Notes under the pieces: generated by a model
Seen by the model: the letters and a program-made list of their open reading frames with translations, nothing else
Database searches by the model: none
What the model was told of the DNA's origin: nothing
Made by a program: the position numbers and the translations under genes
In this document: positions 26,846 through 35,428 of the stretch, one piece after another
Layout: every line of letters starts with the position of its first letter
Position numbering within the stretch: the first letter of the stretch is position 1
Assembly (NCBI GenBank): GCA_964291545.2
Contig: OZ219861.1
Span: forward strand, 434,001 to 498,000
DNA length: 64,000 bases
Reading direction: 5' to 3'
Origin: G963667675 sp964291545
GTDB lineage: Bacteria > Chloroflexota > Dehalococcoidia > Lucifugimonadales > UBA3495

Positions 26846-27925
26846 CTACACCGGCGCTTCCCGGAAGTTGGGCATCACCTCGGTCGCGAACAACTCGATA
26901 GACCGCAGCGCCTTCTCGTGGGGCAGGCCCGGAAACTCGAACGAGCCAAAGACGTGGTTGAACCCCGTCTCCCGGATTTGCTCCAGCCCCTGGCACACCA
27001 CTTCCGGGGTCCCGAACAGCCTGGGCAAGGCCGGCTCTTCCCCCAAGCCGCCGCCCTGTGGACCTGCGTAGTTTTCATAGCCCGGGGGAATGTTGCCGTC
27101 CTTGTCCATCGGCGAGCCGATGGGCACTCCCGCGATTCCGGTTGAATTCATGATCCGGGACGCGAAACCCCTTAGCCCGGCGGGGTCTTGCTCGGCCTCC
27201 TCCATCGTTGGCGCAACGTATATGGACTGGTACAGCGGCGGGTCAAGATGAGCATGGGCGTGGCCGTACTCTTCCATCTTCTCCCGCCACAGCCTGACCA
27301 GCCCTTGGGGCCCCATTCCCACGCTGCCCGACAGGCCCGACGCCAGCACCTGCAGCTGCATGTTGCGGCTGGCCACAAACTCCACGCTGGCCGGGCTGGC
27401 TTGCACCGCCTGGAAAAGCGGCGGGTGGGGCTTCTGCAGGGGTTTGGGTATCACCAAAAGGTCGTCGACGTTGGTGTACTTCCCGTGATACGTTAGCCTT
27501 TCCTCGGTCCATGCCTTGATGATGACGTCAACGCCCTCTTGAAACCGTTCCCTGCTTTCGCTTATGTCGATGCCCAGTCCTTGGAACTCCTGGCGCTGGT
27601 AACCCGCGCCCAGGCCAAGGTCCAGGCGTCCCCCGCTGAGTACGTCCAGCATGGCCGCTTCTTCGGCCACCAGTATGGGGTTGTGCAACGGGAGCACTAC
27701 CACCGAGGTGCCGATGCGAATGCGCTTCGTCCGGCCGGCAACCTGGCCCAAAAAACTCCACATGCCGGACAGCAACCCGTGCCGCGAGAACCGGTGTTCG
27801 CCCAGCCAGGCCTCGTCGATTCTCAGCCGGTCGGCCAGCTCGATCTCCTCCATCGCCTCCCGCAGGGCTTGTTCCTGGGTACGGCTTTCGTGCCAGGGCA
27901 CCAGGTGGAAGATGCCGAACTTCAT
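26846..27925 (-). CDS. LLM class flavin-dependent oxidoreductase 2
   Basis: A second luciferase-like enzyme, 359 aa, distant from its convergent neighbour. Key blocks: MKFGIFHLVPWHES, DEAWLGEHRFSRHGL, IRIGTSVVVLPLHNP and GRLDLGLGAGYQRQEF. The start ATG 27925 has GGGAGG 8 nt upstream on the minus strand; the frame runs about 30 codons further but without a ribosome site. It belongs to the branch that keeps a bulky C-terminal insertion around residues 250-310 (IMNSTGIAGVPIGSPMD). Cofactor, FMN or F420, cannot be told by eye. Confidence 0.88.
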   Translation of the reverse strand: MKFGIFHLVPWHESRTQEQALREAMEEIELADRLRIDEAWLGEHRFSRHGLLSGMWSFLGQVAGRTKRIRIGTSVVVLPLHNPILVAEEAAMLDVLSGGRLDLGLGAGYQRQEFQGLGIDISESRERFQEGVDVIIKAWTEERLTYHGKYTNVDDLLVIPKPLQKPHPPLFQAVQASPASVEFVASRNMQLQVLASGLSGSVGMGPQGLVRLWREKMEEYGHAHAHLDPPLYQSIYVAPTMEEAEQDPAGLRGFASRIMNSTGIAGVPIGSPMDKDGNIPPGYENYAGPQGGGLGEEPALPRLFGTPEVVCQGLEQIRETGFNHVFGSFEFPGLPHEKALRSIELFATEVMPNFREAPV

Positions 27926-28074
27926 TTCGTGGACCTCCCGCTGTGGTCCATGCGCCGTGGACCCTTGGGATGACAGAGGCGGTGTGTGTGGATGGCGCGG
28001 CACAGTAGGCCGCAAGGATACAACAGGCCTGGGAGCGGTTCAAGGTTGCTGTCTACGCGTGAATCCGATGTACA

Positions 28075-28102
28075 AAAGAAAAACCCCCGGCGTTGCCGGA
28101 GG
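28075..28102 (-). terminator. Intrinsic terminator of the second CxH-CxxC gene
   Basis: On the minus strand CCTCCGGC (28102-28095), AAC loop, GCCGGGGG (28091-28084, one G-U pair), then a TTTTTCTTTT tract. Confidence 0.8.
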
Positions 28103-28159
28103 TTTTGTCACTCACTGCGCCAAGCGCGGCGTTCAACCGCGAGCCAGGCCGCCGGCTGG

Positions 28160-28369
28160 CTATCGGTCGATTCGGCCTGCCGGCTGCAGGTCCGGGAATT
28201 CCCGGTCAAGCTCGGCGACCGAGTTTGTGAACTCCTTGATTTCCCGGCAGTTGCGGCAGATCCCGATGCTCGTGGGACCGTTGGCCGGCTCGATCATCCA
28301 GTGATGGCGGCACGTGATCACCTGCTGTTCCTCCAGTGCCTGCTCTCTTACCTCTTCATGCAGTATCAT
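28160..28369 (-). CDS. Small CxH-x15-CxxC putative zinc-binding protein, paralogue
   Basis: A 69-aa paralogue of the protein at 5936-6196. It has CRHHWMIEP and CRNCREI, so Cys20, His22, Cys38 and Cys41 keep exactly the same spacing, with the N-terminal leader and the C-terminal tail different. The start is ATG 28369, preceded by GGGGGAA; the frame extends 82 codons upstream but through promoter sequence. Its transcription unit is complete: a near-consensus promoter at 28461-28432 and an intrinsic terminator at 28102-28075. I recognise no characterised homologue. Confidence 0.7.
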   Translation of the reverse strand: MILHEEVREQALEEQQVITCRHHWMIEPANGPTSIGICRNCREIKEFTNSVAELDREFPDLQPAGRIDR

Positions 28370-28431
28370 TTCACTTCCCCCATTGCCCATCCAATCTGCA
28401 GCCTGACTCGTTTTTCGCTGGATGTGACTAC

Positions 28432-28461
28432 AACATAGTTGGGCTTGCGCCCATTGGTCAA
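28432..28461 (-). promoter_or_regulatory. Sigma-70-type promoter with hairpin-like spacer
   Basis: On the minus strand TTGACC (28461-28456), 18-nt spacer, TATGTT (28437-28432). The spacer contains TGGGC-GCAA-GCCCA, an inverted repeat, as in the promoter of the paralogue at 5876-5905. The rest of the 28370-28695 gap is A/T-rich and must also hold the promoter of the divergent aldo/keto reductase, which I could not pick out. Confidence 0.6.
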
Positions 28462-28695
28462 CAACTTTGGGTGCAAGTTTAGCACAATTTAAGCATTTAA
28501 CCAAATTTGGTCTTTTGCGTAATAATTGGCCCAACGCAAATGTTCTAGAATCCTCAGTCCTGGTTTGCAATAGGCCCATCCCGGAAATAAACTGACACCG
28601 CAGCCTTCCACGCACGATAGACCCGCAGCCAGACGCGCGTTCCTTCTAGACCAAATCACCGACCCATTTCAAATTGAGGTCTCCTCAGGAGAGCT

Positions 28696-29682
28696 ATGGT
28701 GGAACAGAGACCGGTGGGAAGTACGGGGGTCAGCATATCTTCCGTCGGGTTGGGGAGCGATATGTTCGGGGGACGGCTGGACGAGGGAGAAGCCTTCCGC
28801 ATCCTGGACTACACCCTGGACCAGGGAATATCCTACCTGGACACGGCCGAATGGTACGGCAACGGGATGTCGGAGCGGATCATAGGCAACTGGATGCGCC
28901 AAAGAAAATGCCGCGACCGCATCACCGTCCTCACCAAGTTTTTCCCGCCCAAAGCCACCACCTGGGGTGACCGCGCCTACATTCGCCAAGCGCTGGACGC
29001 CAGCCTCTCCCGCTTGCAATCCGACTACGTCGATATCTACATGATGCACTTTCCAGACCCCAACGTGCCCATAGAAGAGACACTGTCCACGTTGTCCGAA
29101 GAGGTCGAAGCCGGACGGATCCGCGCTCCCGCGTGCAGCAATTTCGACGCCGACCAACTGCGGCAGGCTGTGGAAACAAGCGCATCGGGCGGATACCAGC
29201 CTTTTGCGGCCCACCAGCCGGAGTACAACCTGGTCATGCCCCCTTTCGCCGAAGTCGACGAGCCAGACTATATCTACCACCCCGTTGGGCTATATGAGCT
29301 CGAAGACCGGATATTTCCTCTTTGCCAAAGGGAAAACGTCGCCAGCACCATATACAGCCCTCTGGGCGGCGGATTCCTGACCGGTCAATATACCCGGGGA
29401 GCCCCGCCCCCGGAGGGCAGCCGGGCCATGGGAAATTCGATATACGCCAATCGCAGGTTCAGGGAGCGCAACTTCCAGATCCTGGACAACCTGCAGGCCA
29501 AGGCCCTTGAATTGGGCGTCTCTGTCATCGGCTTGGCGATGGCCTGGGCCATGACACACCCCGCAGTGACTTCGACCATTACCGGAGCGCGGATCCTGGA
29601 GCACGTCGACAATGCGGTGGAAGCCTCGCGGATAACTCTTGACCCTGACTTGCGGGCCGAAATGACCGCCTGGACCCGATAG
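28696..29682 (+). CDS. Aldo/keto reductase
   Basis: A 328-aa NADPH-dependent reductase with the family's TIM barrel and complete catalytic tetrad: Asp49, Tyr54 (in DTAEWYGNG), Lys81 (LTKFF) and His118 (MMHFPDP). The C-terminal TITGARILEHVDNAVEA is the usual cofactor-phosphate region, in the AKR form seen in sugar/aldehyde reductases. ATG 28696 follows AGGAG by about 5 nt. It stands alone; 257 nt without a gene follow before LLM 3, and I see nothing convincing in them. Confidence 0.92.
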   Translation: MVEQRPVGSTGVSISSVGLGSDMFGGRLDEGEAFRILDYTLDQGISYLDTAEWYGNGMSERIIGNWMRQRKCRDRITVLTKFFPPKATTWGDRAYIRQALDASLSRLQSDYVDIYMMHFPDPNVPIEETLSTLSEEVEAGRIRAPACSNFDADQLRQAVETSASGGYQPFAAHQPEYNLVMPPFAEVDEPDYIYHPVGLYELEDRIFPLCQRENVASTIYSPLGGGFLTGQYTRGAPPPEGSRAMGNSIYANRRFRERNFQILDNLQAKALELGVSVIGLAMAWAMTHPAVTSTITGARILEHVDNAVEASRITLDPDLRAEMTAWTR

Positions 29683-29939
29683 CGTCGGCTGACGGCCAAC
29701 GAAGTCCGAAGGTTTCCACGGGCCTCTCTGCTCCTACTGTCGCCCCGGAGCATCTGCAGTCCATGCCGCCTCCTTCGCTGGCTGGTAAAATAACCCGGCG
29801 ACTATTCTTACCACGGCGAGGGAAACAGCGATGGACCCGCTTGGAGCCCGGTTCACCGACAACGTCCGCACCGCTCGCCGCCATTCACGGACAATCCAGC
29901 CGGCAAGCGGCCATTTGCCGTAGGATTTCGGGAAATTTA

Positions 29940-30911
29940 ATGGCGTCAGACTCCCAAAGTACGCCCCGAGTGACCTTCGGCTGCACCCTCACCGTTGAGG
30001 GGTATTGGGACATCGCCGAATTCGCTCGCCGGGCCGAAGAACTGGGTTTCGACCGGGTAGCCGCGGGCGAGCACGTAATGGACGGCAACCCTCCCCGGCC
30101 CACGCTGATGAACATTCCGGCCATGGCCGTCGCCGCCGGCGCTACTAGCCGCCTGCGGGTAATGACCGGCATCGTCCTGGCCCCGCTCTATCATCCCGTA
30201 ATGCTGGCCAAGTTGGCCGCCACCCTCGACCTGGTCTCCGGGGGCCGTCTGGACCTGGGAATCGGTATCGGCGGGCAGCGGGATTCCGTCGTGGAATTCG
30301 AAGCCCTGGACGTATCGGTAAAGACCCGGGGAAGGCGCACCGACGAGATTCTACAGGCTGTGAAGCGGCTCTGGACCGAAGACCAGGTTACCCACCACGG
30401 GAGATTCTTCAGCTTCGAGGACGTAACCCTGCTGCCCCGCCCGGTGCAAAAGCCCCATCCGCCCGTGTGGGTGGCCGGCCGGAGCGAGGCCGCCATACGC
30501 CGGGCCGCCCTGCTCGGCGACGGGTGGTACCCCTATCTTTTCACCGTGCGCCGCCTGCGCCGGAGTAACGAGACCGTCCGCAACTACGCCGAGGAGGCGG
30601 GTCGAGACCTGACCGGCTTCCACTGGGGGCTCAATCAACCAACCGTCATCAGCTACTCTCCCCAGGAAGCGCTGGCCATGGCGGCGGCTAACCTGGGCCG
30701 GAGGTACGTAACCCCGGAACGCAGTGCCGAGGACATCGCCAAAGCGCTCTGCGTCACCGGGACCCCCGACGATTGCGTCAAGGCCATCCAGGACCGCATT
30801 GACGCCGGGACCAGGGATTTCAACCTCATCTTCCTGTCCCAAGGCGTCAAAGCGCTATTCGGCCAGATGGAGGTTTTCGCCCGGAAGGTAATGCCCAATT
30901 TCCGGCCCTGA
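29940..30911 (+). CDS. LLM class flavin/F420-dependent oxidoreductase 3
   Basis: A third luciferase-like enzyme, 323 aa, nearer to F420-dependent members by its opening (VTFGCTLTVEG, EFARRAEELGFDRVAAGEH), LRVMTGIVLAPLYHP, GRLDLGIGIGGQRDSV and HPPVWVAGRSEAAIRRAA. I start it at ATG 29940, the residue position expected for this group; the frame runs 59 codons further up as non-homologous, basic sequence. The upstream GGGAAA is a weak ribosome site. nudC starts 64 nt downstream on the same strand. Confidence 0.86.
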   Translation: MASDSQSTPRVTFGCTLTVEGYWDIAEFARRAEELGFDRVAAGEHVMDGNPPRPTLMNIPAMAVAAGATSRLRVMTGIVLAPLYHPVMLAKLAATLDLVSGGRLDLGIGIGGQRDSVVEFEALDVSVKTRGRRTDEILQAVKRLWTEDQVTHHGRFFSFEDVTLLPRPVQKPHPPVWVAGRSEAAIRRAALLGDGWYPYLFTVRRLRRSNETVRNYAEEAGRDLTGFHWGLNQPTVISYSPQEALAMAAANLGRRYVTPERSAEDIAKALCVTGTPDDCVKAIQDRIDAGTRDFNLIFLSQGVKALFGQMEVFARKVMPNFRP

Positions 30912-30975
30912 CGCCGCGGGCCGCCGCTTCCGATGCCCAACGGCCGCCGACTACCGTTCCTTACCGGACTTCACC

Positions 30976-31908
30976 ATGACCAAACAGCAGGGAAAGATCC
31001 CCCACGTCTATGCCTCCAACCCGTTGGACCGCGCCGACCACCAGCGTGGCGACGAACAGTGGTTGGCCCTGCAGGCCGGGAACCCCGCCAGCAAGTTTCT
31101 CCCAATGTCCGACCTGAACGTTCCTGTCTCAAACAGCCCGAATCAAGGCCTCGGCTGGCTTAGTCTCGATCACTTGGACCGGCTCAAAATCGACTCCAAG
31201 CCCATCTTCCTGGGATTGCTTGGGGAGCAGGCCCATTTTGCCGTGGACATTTCCGGCAAGTCAGACACAGTCCGGCAGTTGCAGACCGACTGGAACTTCC
31301 GGTTCGAAGACGCCCGCACCGCTACCCAATTTCTCAGCGGGGCCGAGTCCGGCATCGTCGCCCACGTCCGCAGCCAGGTCGACTGGCACAACCGCAACGT
31401 GTTCTGCCCCATCTGCGGCGGCGAGACCTACCTCAAGCGCGGCGGCCAGGCCCGCCAGTGCTCCAACTGCCATACCGAGCACTTCCCGCGCACCGACCCG
31501 GTGGTGATCGCCCTGGTGTCCCACAACGACCATTGCCTGCTGGGCCAGTCCCGCCGCCGGGGCTCAGGCAGCAACATATACTCGGCCCTCGCCGGATTTA
31601 TGGAGCAGGGAGAGTCCATCGAAGAGGCCGTCGCCAGGGAAATCGGCGAAGAATCGGGGATACTGGTGAAGAATGTCCGCTACCACTCCTCCCAACCCTG
31701 GCCCTTCCCTTGGTCGCTGATGATCGGCTGTCACGCCGACGCGGTGACTACTGAGATCGTCATGGACGACGAAGAGATGGCCGACGTGCGCTGGTTTCCC
31801 AGGGAAGAAGTCTTGCAGGCGCTGGAAGGCAAGAACCCGGACCTGGTTATCCCCGGTCCCATAGCCATCGCCCATCACCTGATCAAGGCTTGGGCCACCC
31901 GCAAGTAA
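30976..31908 (+). CDS. nudC: NAD(+) diphosphatase (NADH pyrophosphatase)
   Basis: A Nudix hydrolase that splits NAD(H) into NMN(H) and AMP and can decap NAD-capped RNA. A zinc ribbon (Cys144, Cys147, Cys162, Cys165) precedes the Nudix box (residues about 207-229, with the REIGEESG core), and the NudC-specific SQPWPFPWS follows (239-247). Length 310 aa is normal. It ends 29 nt from the convergent VOC gene. Presence beside nicotinamide/flavin enzymes fits housekeeping turnover of cofactors rather than a pathway. Confidence 0.94.
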   Translation: MTKQQGKIPHVYASNPLDRADHQRGDEQWLALQAGNPASKFLPMSDLNVPVSNSPNQGLGWLSLDHLDRLKIDSKPIFLGLLGEQAHFAVDISGKSDTVRQLQTDWNFRFEDARTATQFLSGAESGIVAHVRSQVDWHNRNVFCPICGGETYLKRGGQARQCSNCHTEHFPRTDPVVIALVSHNDHCLLGQSRRRGSGSNIYSALAGFMEQGESIEEAVAREIGEESGILVKNVRYHSSQPWPFPWSLMIGCHADAVTTEIVMDDEEMADVRWFPREEVLQALEGKNPDLVIPGPIAIAHHLIKAWATRK

Positions 31909-31937
31909 TTGCCGCGGCCGGCCTCAGGCGATCTTAC

Positions 31938-32381
31938 TCAGTAGTGCCGTAGCTCCACCACGTTGTCATCCGGGTCGTAAACATACAGCGATATGCCATC
32001 GCCGTGAGACCCCCACCGCTTGCCGGGCCCGCCTTGGATTTCGACTCCCAGCGCTTCGAAGCTTGCCTTGAGCGCCTCCATGTCCGTGGGTTCAATTACC
32101 ATGCAAAAATGGTCCTGGTTCTTAACTCCACCCTTGCCAATGGCGGGTTGGTCCGTGGCAAAGAAATCGATAATCGTGTCGTCGTTCAGCCTGGCCGATG
32201 GAAACGGCGCCTCTCCCCTTCTCCACTCATCCACGCGTTCCAGCTTCATCCCCAGCACCTGGGAGTAAAACCCTATGGACTCCTCTACGTCTTTAACCCT
32301 GAGGACGATGTGGTCCATCTCGGTGATTTTCACCAGCGGCTTGGTCTGGGCGAGGGCGCCCTGTCCTATTCGCGTCGCCAT
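31938..32381 (-). CDS. VOC family protein (glyoxalase/dioxygenase fold)
   Basis: A 147-aa single-module vicinal-oxygen-chelate protein. The paired beta-alpha-beta motifs are recognisable: MDHIVLRVKDVEESIGFYSQVLGMKLE first and DHFCMVIEP...YVYDPDDNVVELRHY second, supplying His and Glu metal ligands (MDH, KNQDH, ELRH). I chose ATG 32381, with GGAGG 8 nt upstream. Members include glyoxalase I, extradiol dioxygenases and antibiotic-resistance proteins; no substrate is indicated. Confidence 0.87.
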   Translation of the reverse strand: MATRIGQGALAQTKPLVKITEMDHIVLRVKDVEESIGFYSQVLGMKLERVDEWRRGEAPFPSARLNDDTIIDFFATDQPAIGKGGVKNQDHFCMVIEPTDMEALKASFEALGVEIQGGPGKRWGSHGDGISLYVYDPDDNVVELRHY

Positions 32382-32616
32382 TTGCACATCCTCCGAGCCG
32401 GTTTCCCTCAGCCTGGCTCTGCTCTTCCGGGACGTGATTCTAGTATATCCCAATCCAATGGCATCTGGCCCAAACACCCCGCTCGTGGTCGCAGACTCTG
32501 ACGACGGCCGTTGCCAATGGACTTACGTTAGTGCTTCATCTGTTCGCGCTAATTCGATGCCGGATATAGCGTTCACTACGAAAAGCGCTTAGCATACGGC
32601 GGCCTACCCCGCATTA

Positions 32617-32645
32617 TTGACAGCAGCCTGTGCACGGGGGACAAT
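32617..32645 (+). promoter_or_regulatory. Sigma-70-type promoter for amidohydrolase 1
   Basis: TTGACA (32617-32622), 17-nt spacer, GACAAT (32640-32645), about 100 nt before the ATG. The rest of the 32382-32748 gap shows no gene. Confidence 0.6.
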
Positions 32646-32748
32646 TGGGTGAACTACCACAGGCACAAACCACTGCCTTGTCCCCCGCCGCCCGGGAATT
32701 CCTAAGGGGGCGGCATCACCACTGCAAGCGACGCTCAGGAGGTCAACG

Positions 32749-33921
32749 ATGTCCACCTACAGAGTCATATCAAATGACAGCCACATCAACGAGCCCCGTG
32801 ATTTGTGGTCCGCCAGGGCCGAGTCGGCGTTCAAGGACCGGCTTCCCCAGGTCGTGAGCGCCGCAGACGGTTCGCTGGACCCCCAGGGCCGGCCGGTGGG
32901 CGACTCATGGTTCGTCGACGGCAAGAGGTACGCCGGCTTTGGAGGAGACCCCAAGACCGGGGTCCGATTTGAAGACCCGTCACAACTCCTCGGGGCCCAT
33001 TTCGGCCCCAGGACCTTCGAAGAAGCGCACGACGAAGAAAGAGAGCAGCGTCTTGGGGGATACTTTCCCGACGAGCACGTGAAGGACAACGACATCGACG
33101 GGATTGACGTAAGCGTCATTTATCCCACCTTGGGCGTTTTCCTCTTCGGCGTGCCCGATGGTCCGCTGTTCGACTCCATTTGCAGAATCTACAACGACTG
33201 GATAGCGGACTGGTGCAGCACGCACCCTGACCGGCTCAAGGCCGTCGCAATGATCAACCACGACGACGTGTCGGTAGCCGTAAAGGAAATGGAACGCTGC
33301 CGCAAGATGGGCCTTCTCGGGGCCATGATCACTGTCTATCCGCGCATCGGCCGGCTGTACGATCAGGAAATCTACGAACCCCTGTGGGCCGCCTCCCAGG
33401 ACCTGGATATGCCCCTGAGCTTGCACGCTTCCACGAACCGCGCCGGATTTTATGCAGGACCCGAGGACGAACGGGCGGCCTATATTACCTGCCTGTACCA
33501 TTGGGCCGAGCTGTCTCTAGCCGACATCATCTTCAGCGGAGCTTTCGACCGCTACCCCAAGCTCCGGGTGGGATCGGTGGAGCACGAGTTGGCCTGGGTC
33601 CCCCACTTCCTGGACCGGATGGACTACACCTACACCCAGCGCATCGGCCAGTGGCTCGTGGAGGGCAGGTTGAGCGGGGACGTGCTTCCCAGCGAAGTCT
33701 TCCGCACCAACTGCTTCCTGGGCTTCCAGGAAGACGCCATGGGAATCCAGATGCGGGAGCTGATAGGCGTGGACACCATGCAGTTCGGCTCAGACTATCC
33801 CCACCAGGAGTCAACCTGGCCCAGGAGCCGTGAGATCCTAGAAGGGATGCTGATTGGCTGTACCGAGGAGGAAAAGGCCAAGATCGCCGGCGGCAATTGC
33901 GCCAAGATGTACAACCTGTAG
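32749..33921 (+). CDS. Amidohydrolase family protein 1 (amidohydrolase_2 type)
   Basis: A TIM-barrel metal hydrolase or decarboxylase of the ACMSD/2,3-DHB-decarboxylase branch, 390 aa. Metal ligands lie in SNDSHINEPRDLW (Asp10, His12, Glu15), MPLSLHASTN, GSVEHELAWVPHF and GSDYPHQESTW. Members of this branch remove CO2 from, or hydrolyse, aromatic and cyclic acids with one divalent metal. ATG 32749 has AGGAGG 6 nt upstream. It is the first of three tandem copies and has a longer loop around residues 85-105 (FEEAHDEEREQRL) than its neighbours. A strong hairpin follows 30 nt after the stop. Confidence 0.88.
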   Translation: MSTYRVISNDSHINEPRDLWSARAESAFKDRLPQVVSAADGSLDPQGRPVGDSWFVDGKRYAGFGGDPKTGVRFEDPSQLLGAHFGPRTFEEAHDEEREQRLGGYFPDEHVKDNDIDGIDVSVIYPTLGVFLFGVPDGPLFDSICRIYNDWIADWCSTHPDRLKAVAMINHDDVSVAVKEMERCRKMGLLGAMITVYPRIGRLYDQEIYEPLWAASQDLDMPLSLHASTNRAGFYAGPEDERAAYITCLYHWAELSLADIIFSGAFDRYPKLRVGSVEHELAWVPHFLDRMDYTYTQRIGQWLVEGRLSGDVLPSEVFRTNCFLGFQEDAMGIQMRELIGVDTMQFGSDYPHQESTWPRSREILEGMLIGCTEEEKAKIAGGNCAKMYNL

Positions 33922-33950
33922 GGCCGGCAGGTCCTATTCCTGTCTGGATT

Positions 33951-33976
33951 GGCAGGCGCTTCGAGGAGCGCCTGCC
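33951..33976. terminator. GC-rich hairpin after amidohydrolase 1
   Basis: GGCAGGCGCT / AGCGCCTGCC, a perfect 10-bp stem with loop TCGAGG, 29 nt after the stop. No T-tract follows, so it may protect or process the mRNA rather than terminate. A hairpin with the same GCAGGCGC/GCGCCTGC arms lies after amidohydrolase 5 at 52640-52674. Confidence 0.5.
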
Positions 33977-34034
33977 TCTGCCCAGGCTAGCGGGAAGCTG
34001 CCCACCTTCATTGGTGGCGCAACAATACCGGATA

Positions 34035-34063
34035 TTGACAAGCCCCGAATAGGACAGCAAAAT
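34035..34063 (+). promoter_or_regulatory. Sigma-70-type promoter for amidohydrolase 2
   Basis: TTGACA (34035-34040), 17-nt spacer, CAAAAT (34058-34063). It shows that the tandem genes are not one simple operon. Confidence 0.55.
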
Positions 34064-34172
34064 TGGGGCGCGGGCAACCGGGGAAGCTGCCTAATTCGCC
34101 CCATCCCGATTCCCCACTCAACCACGGTAGTGGCGAAGACTCGCCGCAGCAAGCATTGGTCAGGAGGGCGTC

Positions 34173-35315
34173 ATGTCCAACTACAGGGTCATCTCAGGCG
34201 ATAACCACATCTACGAGCCGTCAGACCTGTGGGTCGAAAGGGCCGAGCCCAAGTTTAGGGACCGCCTGCCCCACATCGTGCCTGCCGAGCCGGGCTCTGT
34301 GGATCTTAACGGAAGGCCTAACAAGGACTGGTGGGTCTGCGAAGACCAAACCCTCATGCAGTTCGGCGGCGACCCCAAGACCGGGGTCAGGTTCGAGGAC
34401 CCGGCGGGACTCCTTGCAGCCCCCAGGAGTGAAGACGCCATGCTCAAAGGGGCTTTCATTCCCGAGGACCACGTCAAGGACAACGAACTCGACGGTATTG
34501 ACGTGAGCATCGTTTATCCTACCCTTGGTTGCTACCTCTTCGGCGTGCAGGACGGCCTCCTGTTGGACTCGATTTTCCGGAGCTACAACGACTGGGTTGC
34601 CGAGTGGTGCGACACCATCCCTGACAAGCTCAAGGGCATCGCGGTGATCAACAACGATGACGTGGGCGTTGCCGTCAAGGAAATGGAACGCTGCCGCAAA
34701 ATGGGCCTCATCGGGGCCATGATCACCGTCGCTCCCCTGGACAGCCAGCTCTACGACCAGCCGGTGTACGAGCCCATGTGGGCCGCGTCCCAGGACCTGG
34801 ATATGCCCCTAAGCCTGCATGCCGCCACCAACCGCGCCGGCTTCTTCTCCTCTCCACTGAACCTGCGGCCCGCCTACGTCACCTGCATGCACCATTGGAT
34901 TGAAACGTCCCTGGCCGACATCATCTTGAGCGGCGTGCTGGACCGCTACCCCAATATCAAGATCGGCTCCGTGGAACACGAGCTCGCCTGGGCACCCCAC
35001 TTCATCGACCGGTTGGACAACACCTACACCCAGCGGGTCGGCCCCTGGCTCACCGAGAACCGCCTCAAGGATGACTTGTTGCCCAGCGACCAGTTCCGCA
35101 CCAACTGCTTCCTGGGCTTCCAGGAGGACGCCCTGGGCCTCAAGGACCGGGACATCATAGGAATAGACTGCCTGCAATGGGGCAGCGACTACCCCCACCT
35201 GGAGAGCACCTTCCCCCGCAGCCGGGAAATTATCGATGGCATGATGATCGGCTGCACTGATGAAGAAAAGGCCAAGATCGTCGGCGGCAACTGCGCGGCG
35301 ATGTACCACATTTAG
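34173..35315 (+). CDS. Amidohydrolase family protein 2
   Basis: A 380-aa paralogue of amidohydrolase 1, and much closer to amidohydrolase 3, with which it shares nearly all of its second half. Metal-site residues: Asp10, His12, Glu15 (SGDNHIYEP), His216 (LSLHAATN), His269 (GSVEHELAW) and Asp339 (GSDYPHLES). A shorter 80-100 loop (AAPRSEDAMLKGAF) and different loop around ITVAPLDSQLYDQP suggest a different substrate from copy 1. AGGAGGGCGTC precedes ATG 34173. It has its own promoter. Confidence 0.9.
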   Translation: MSNYRVISGDNHIYEPSDLWVERAEPKFRDRLPHIVPAEPGSVDLNGRPNKDWWVCEDQTLMQFGGDPKTGVRFEDPAGLLAAPRSEDAMLKGAFIPEDHVKDNELDGIDVSIVYPTLGCYLFGVQDGLLLDSIFRSYNDWVAEWCDTIPDKLKGIAVINNDDVGVAVKEMERCRKMGLIGAMITVAPLDSQLYDQPVYEPMWAASQDLDMPLSLHAATNRAGFFSSPLNLRPAYVTCMHHWIETSLADIILSGVLDRYPNIKIGSVEHELAWAPHFIDRLDNTYTQRVGPWLTENRLKDDLLPSDQFRTNCFLGFQEDALGLKDRDIIGIDCLQWGSDYPHLESTFPRSREIIDGMMIGCTDEEKAKIVGGNCAAMYHI

Positions 35316-35428
35316 GGACTGGCATCCGGTTGGGTAACCTCCGTCCGGGTCAGCGCCTATTAGCGATTGACGCCCCACGGGCGGCGCAATCAAGAACGGC
35401 AAAACGCCGTCATCGCTAGGAGAATACT

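Noticed and set aside
25569..26996. 475-codon minus-strand frame over LLM 1
   Set aside because: Longer than the real gene but spans parts of the neighbouring Rid-LLM gap and the convergent gene, with Gly/Val-rich, motif-free translation.
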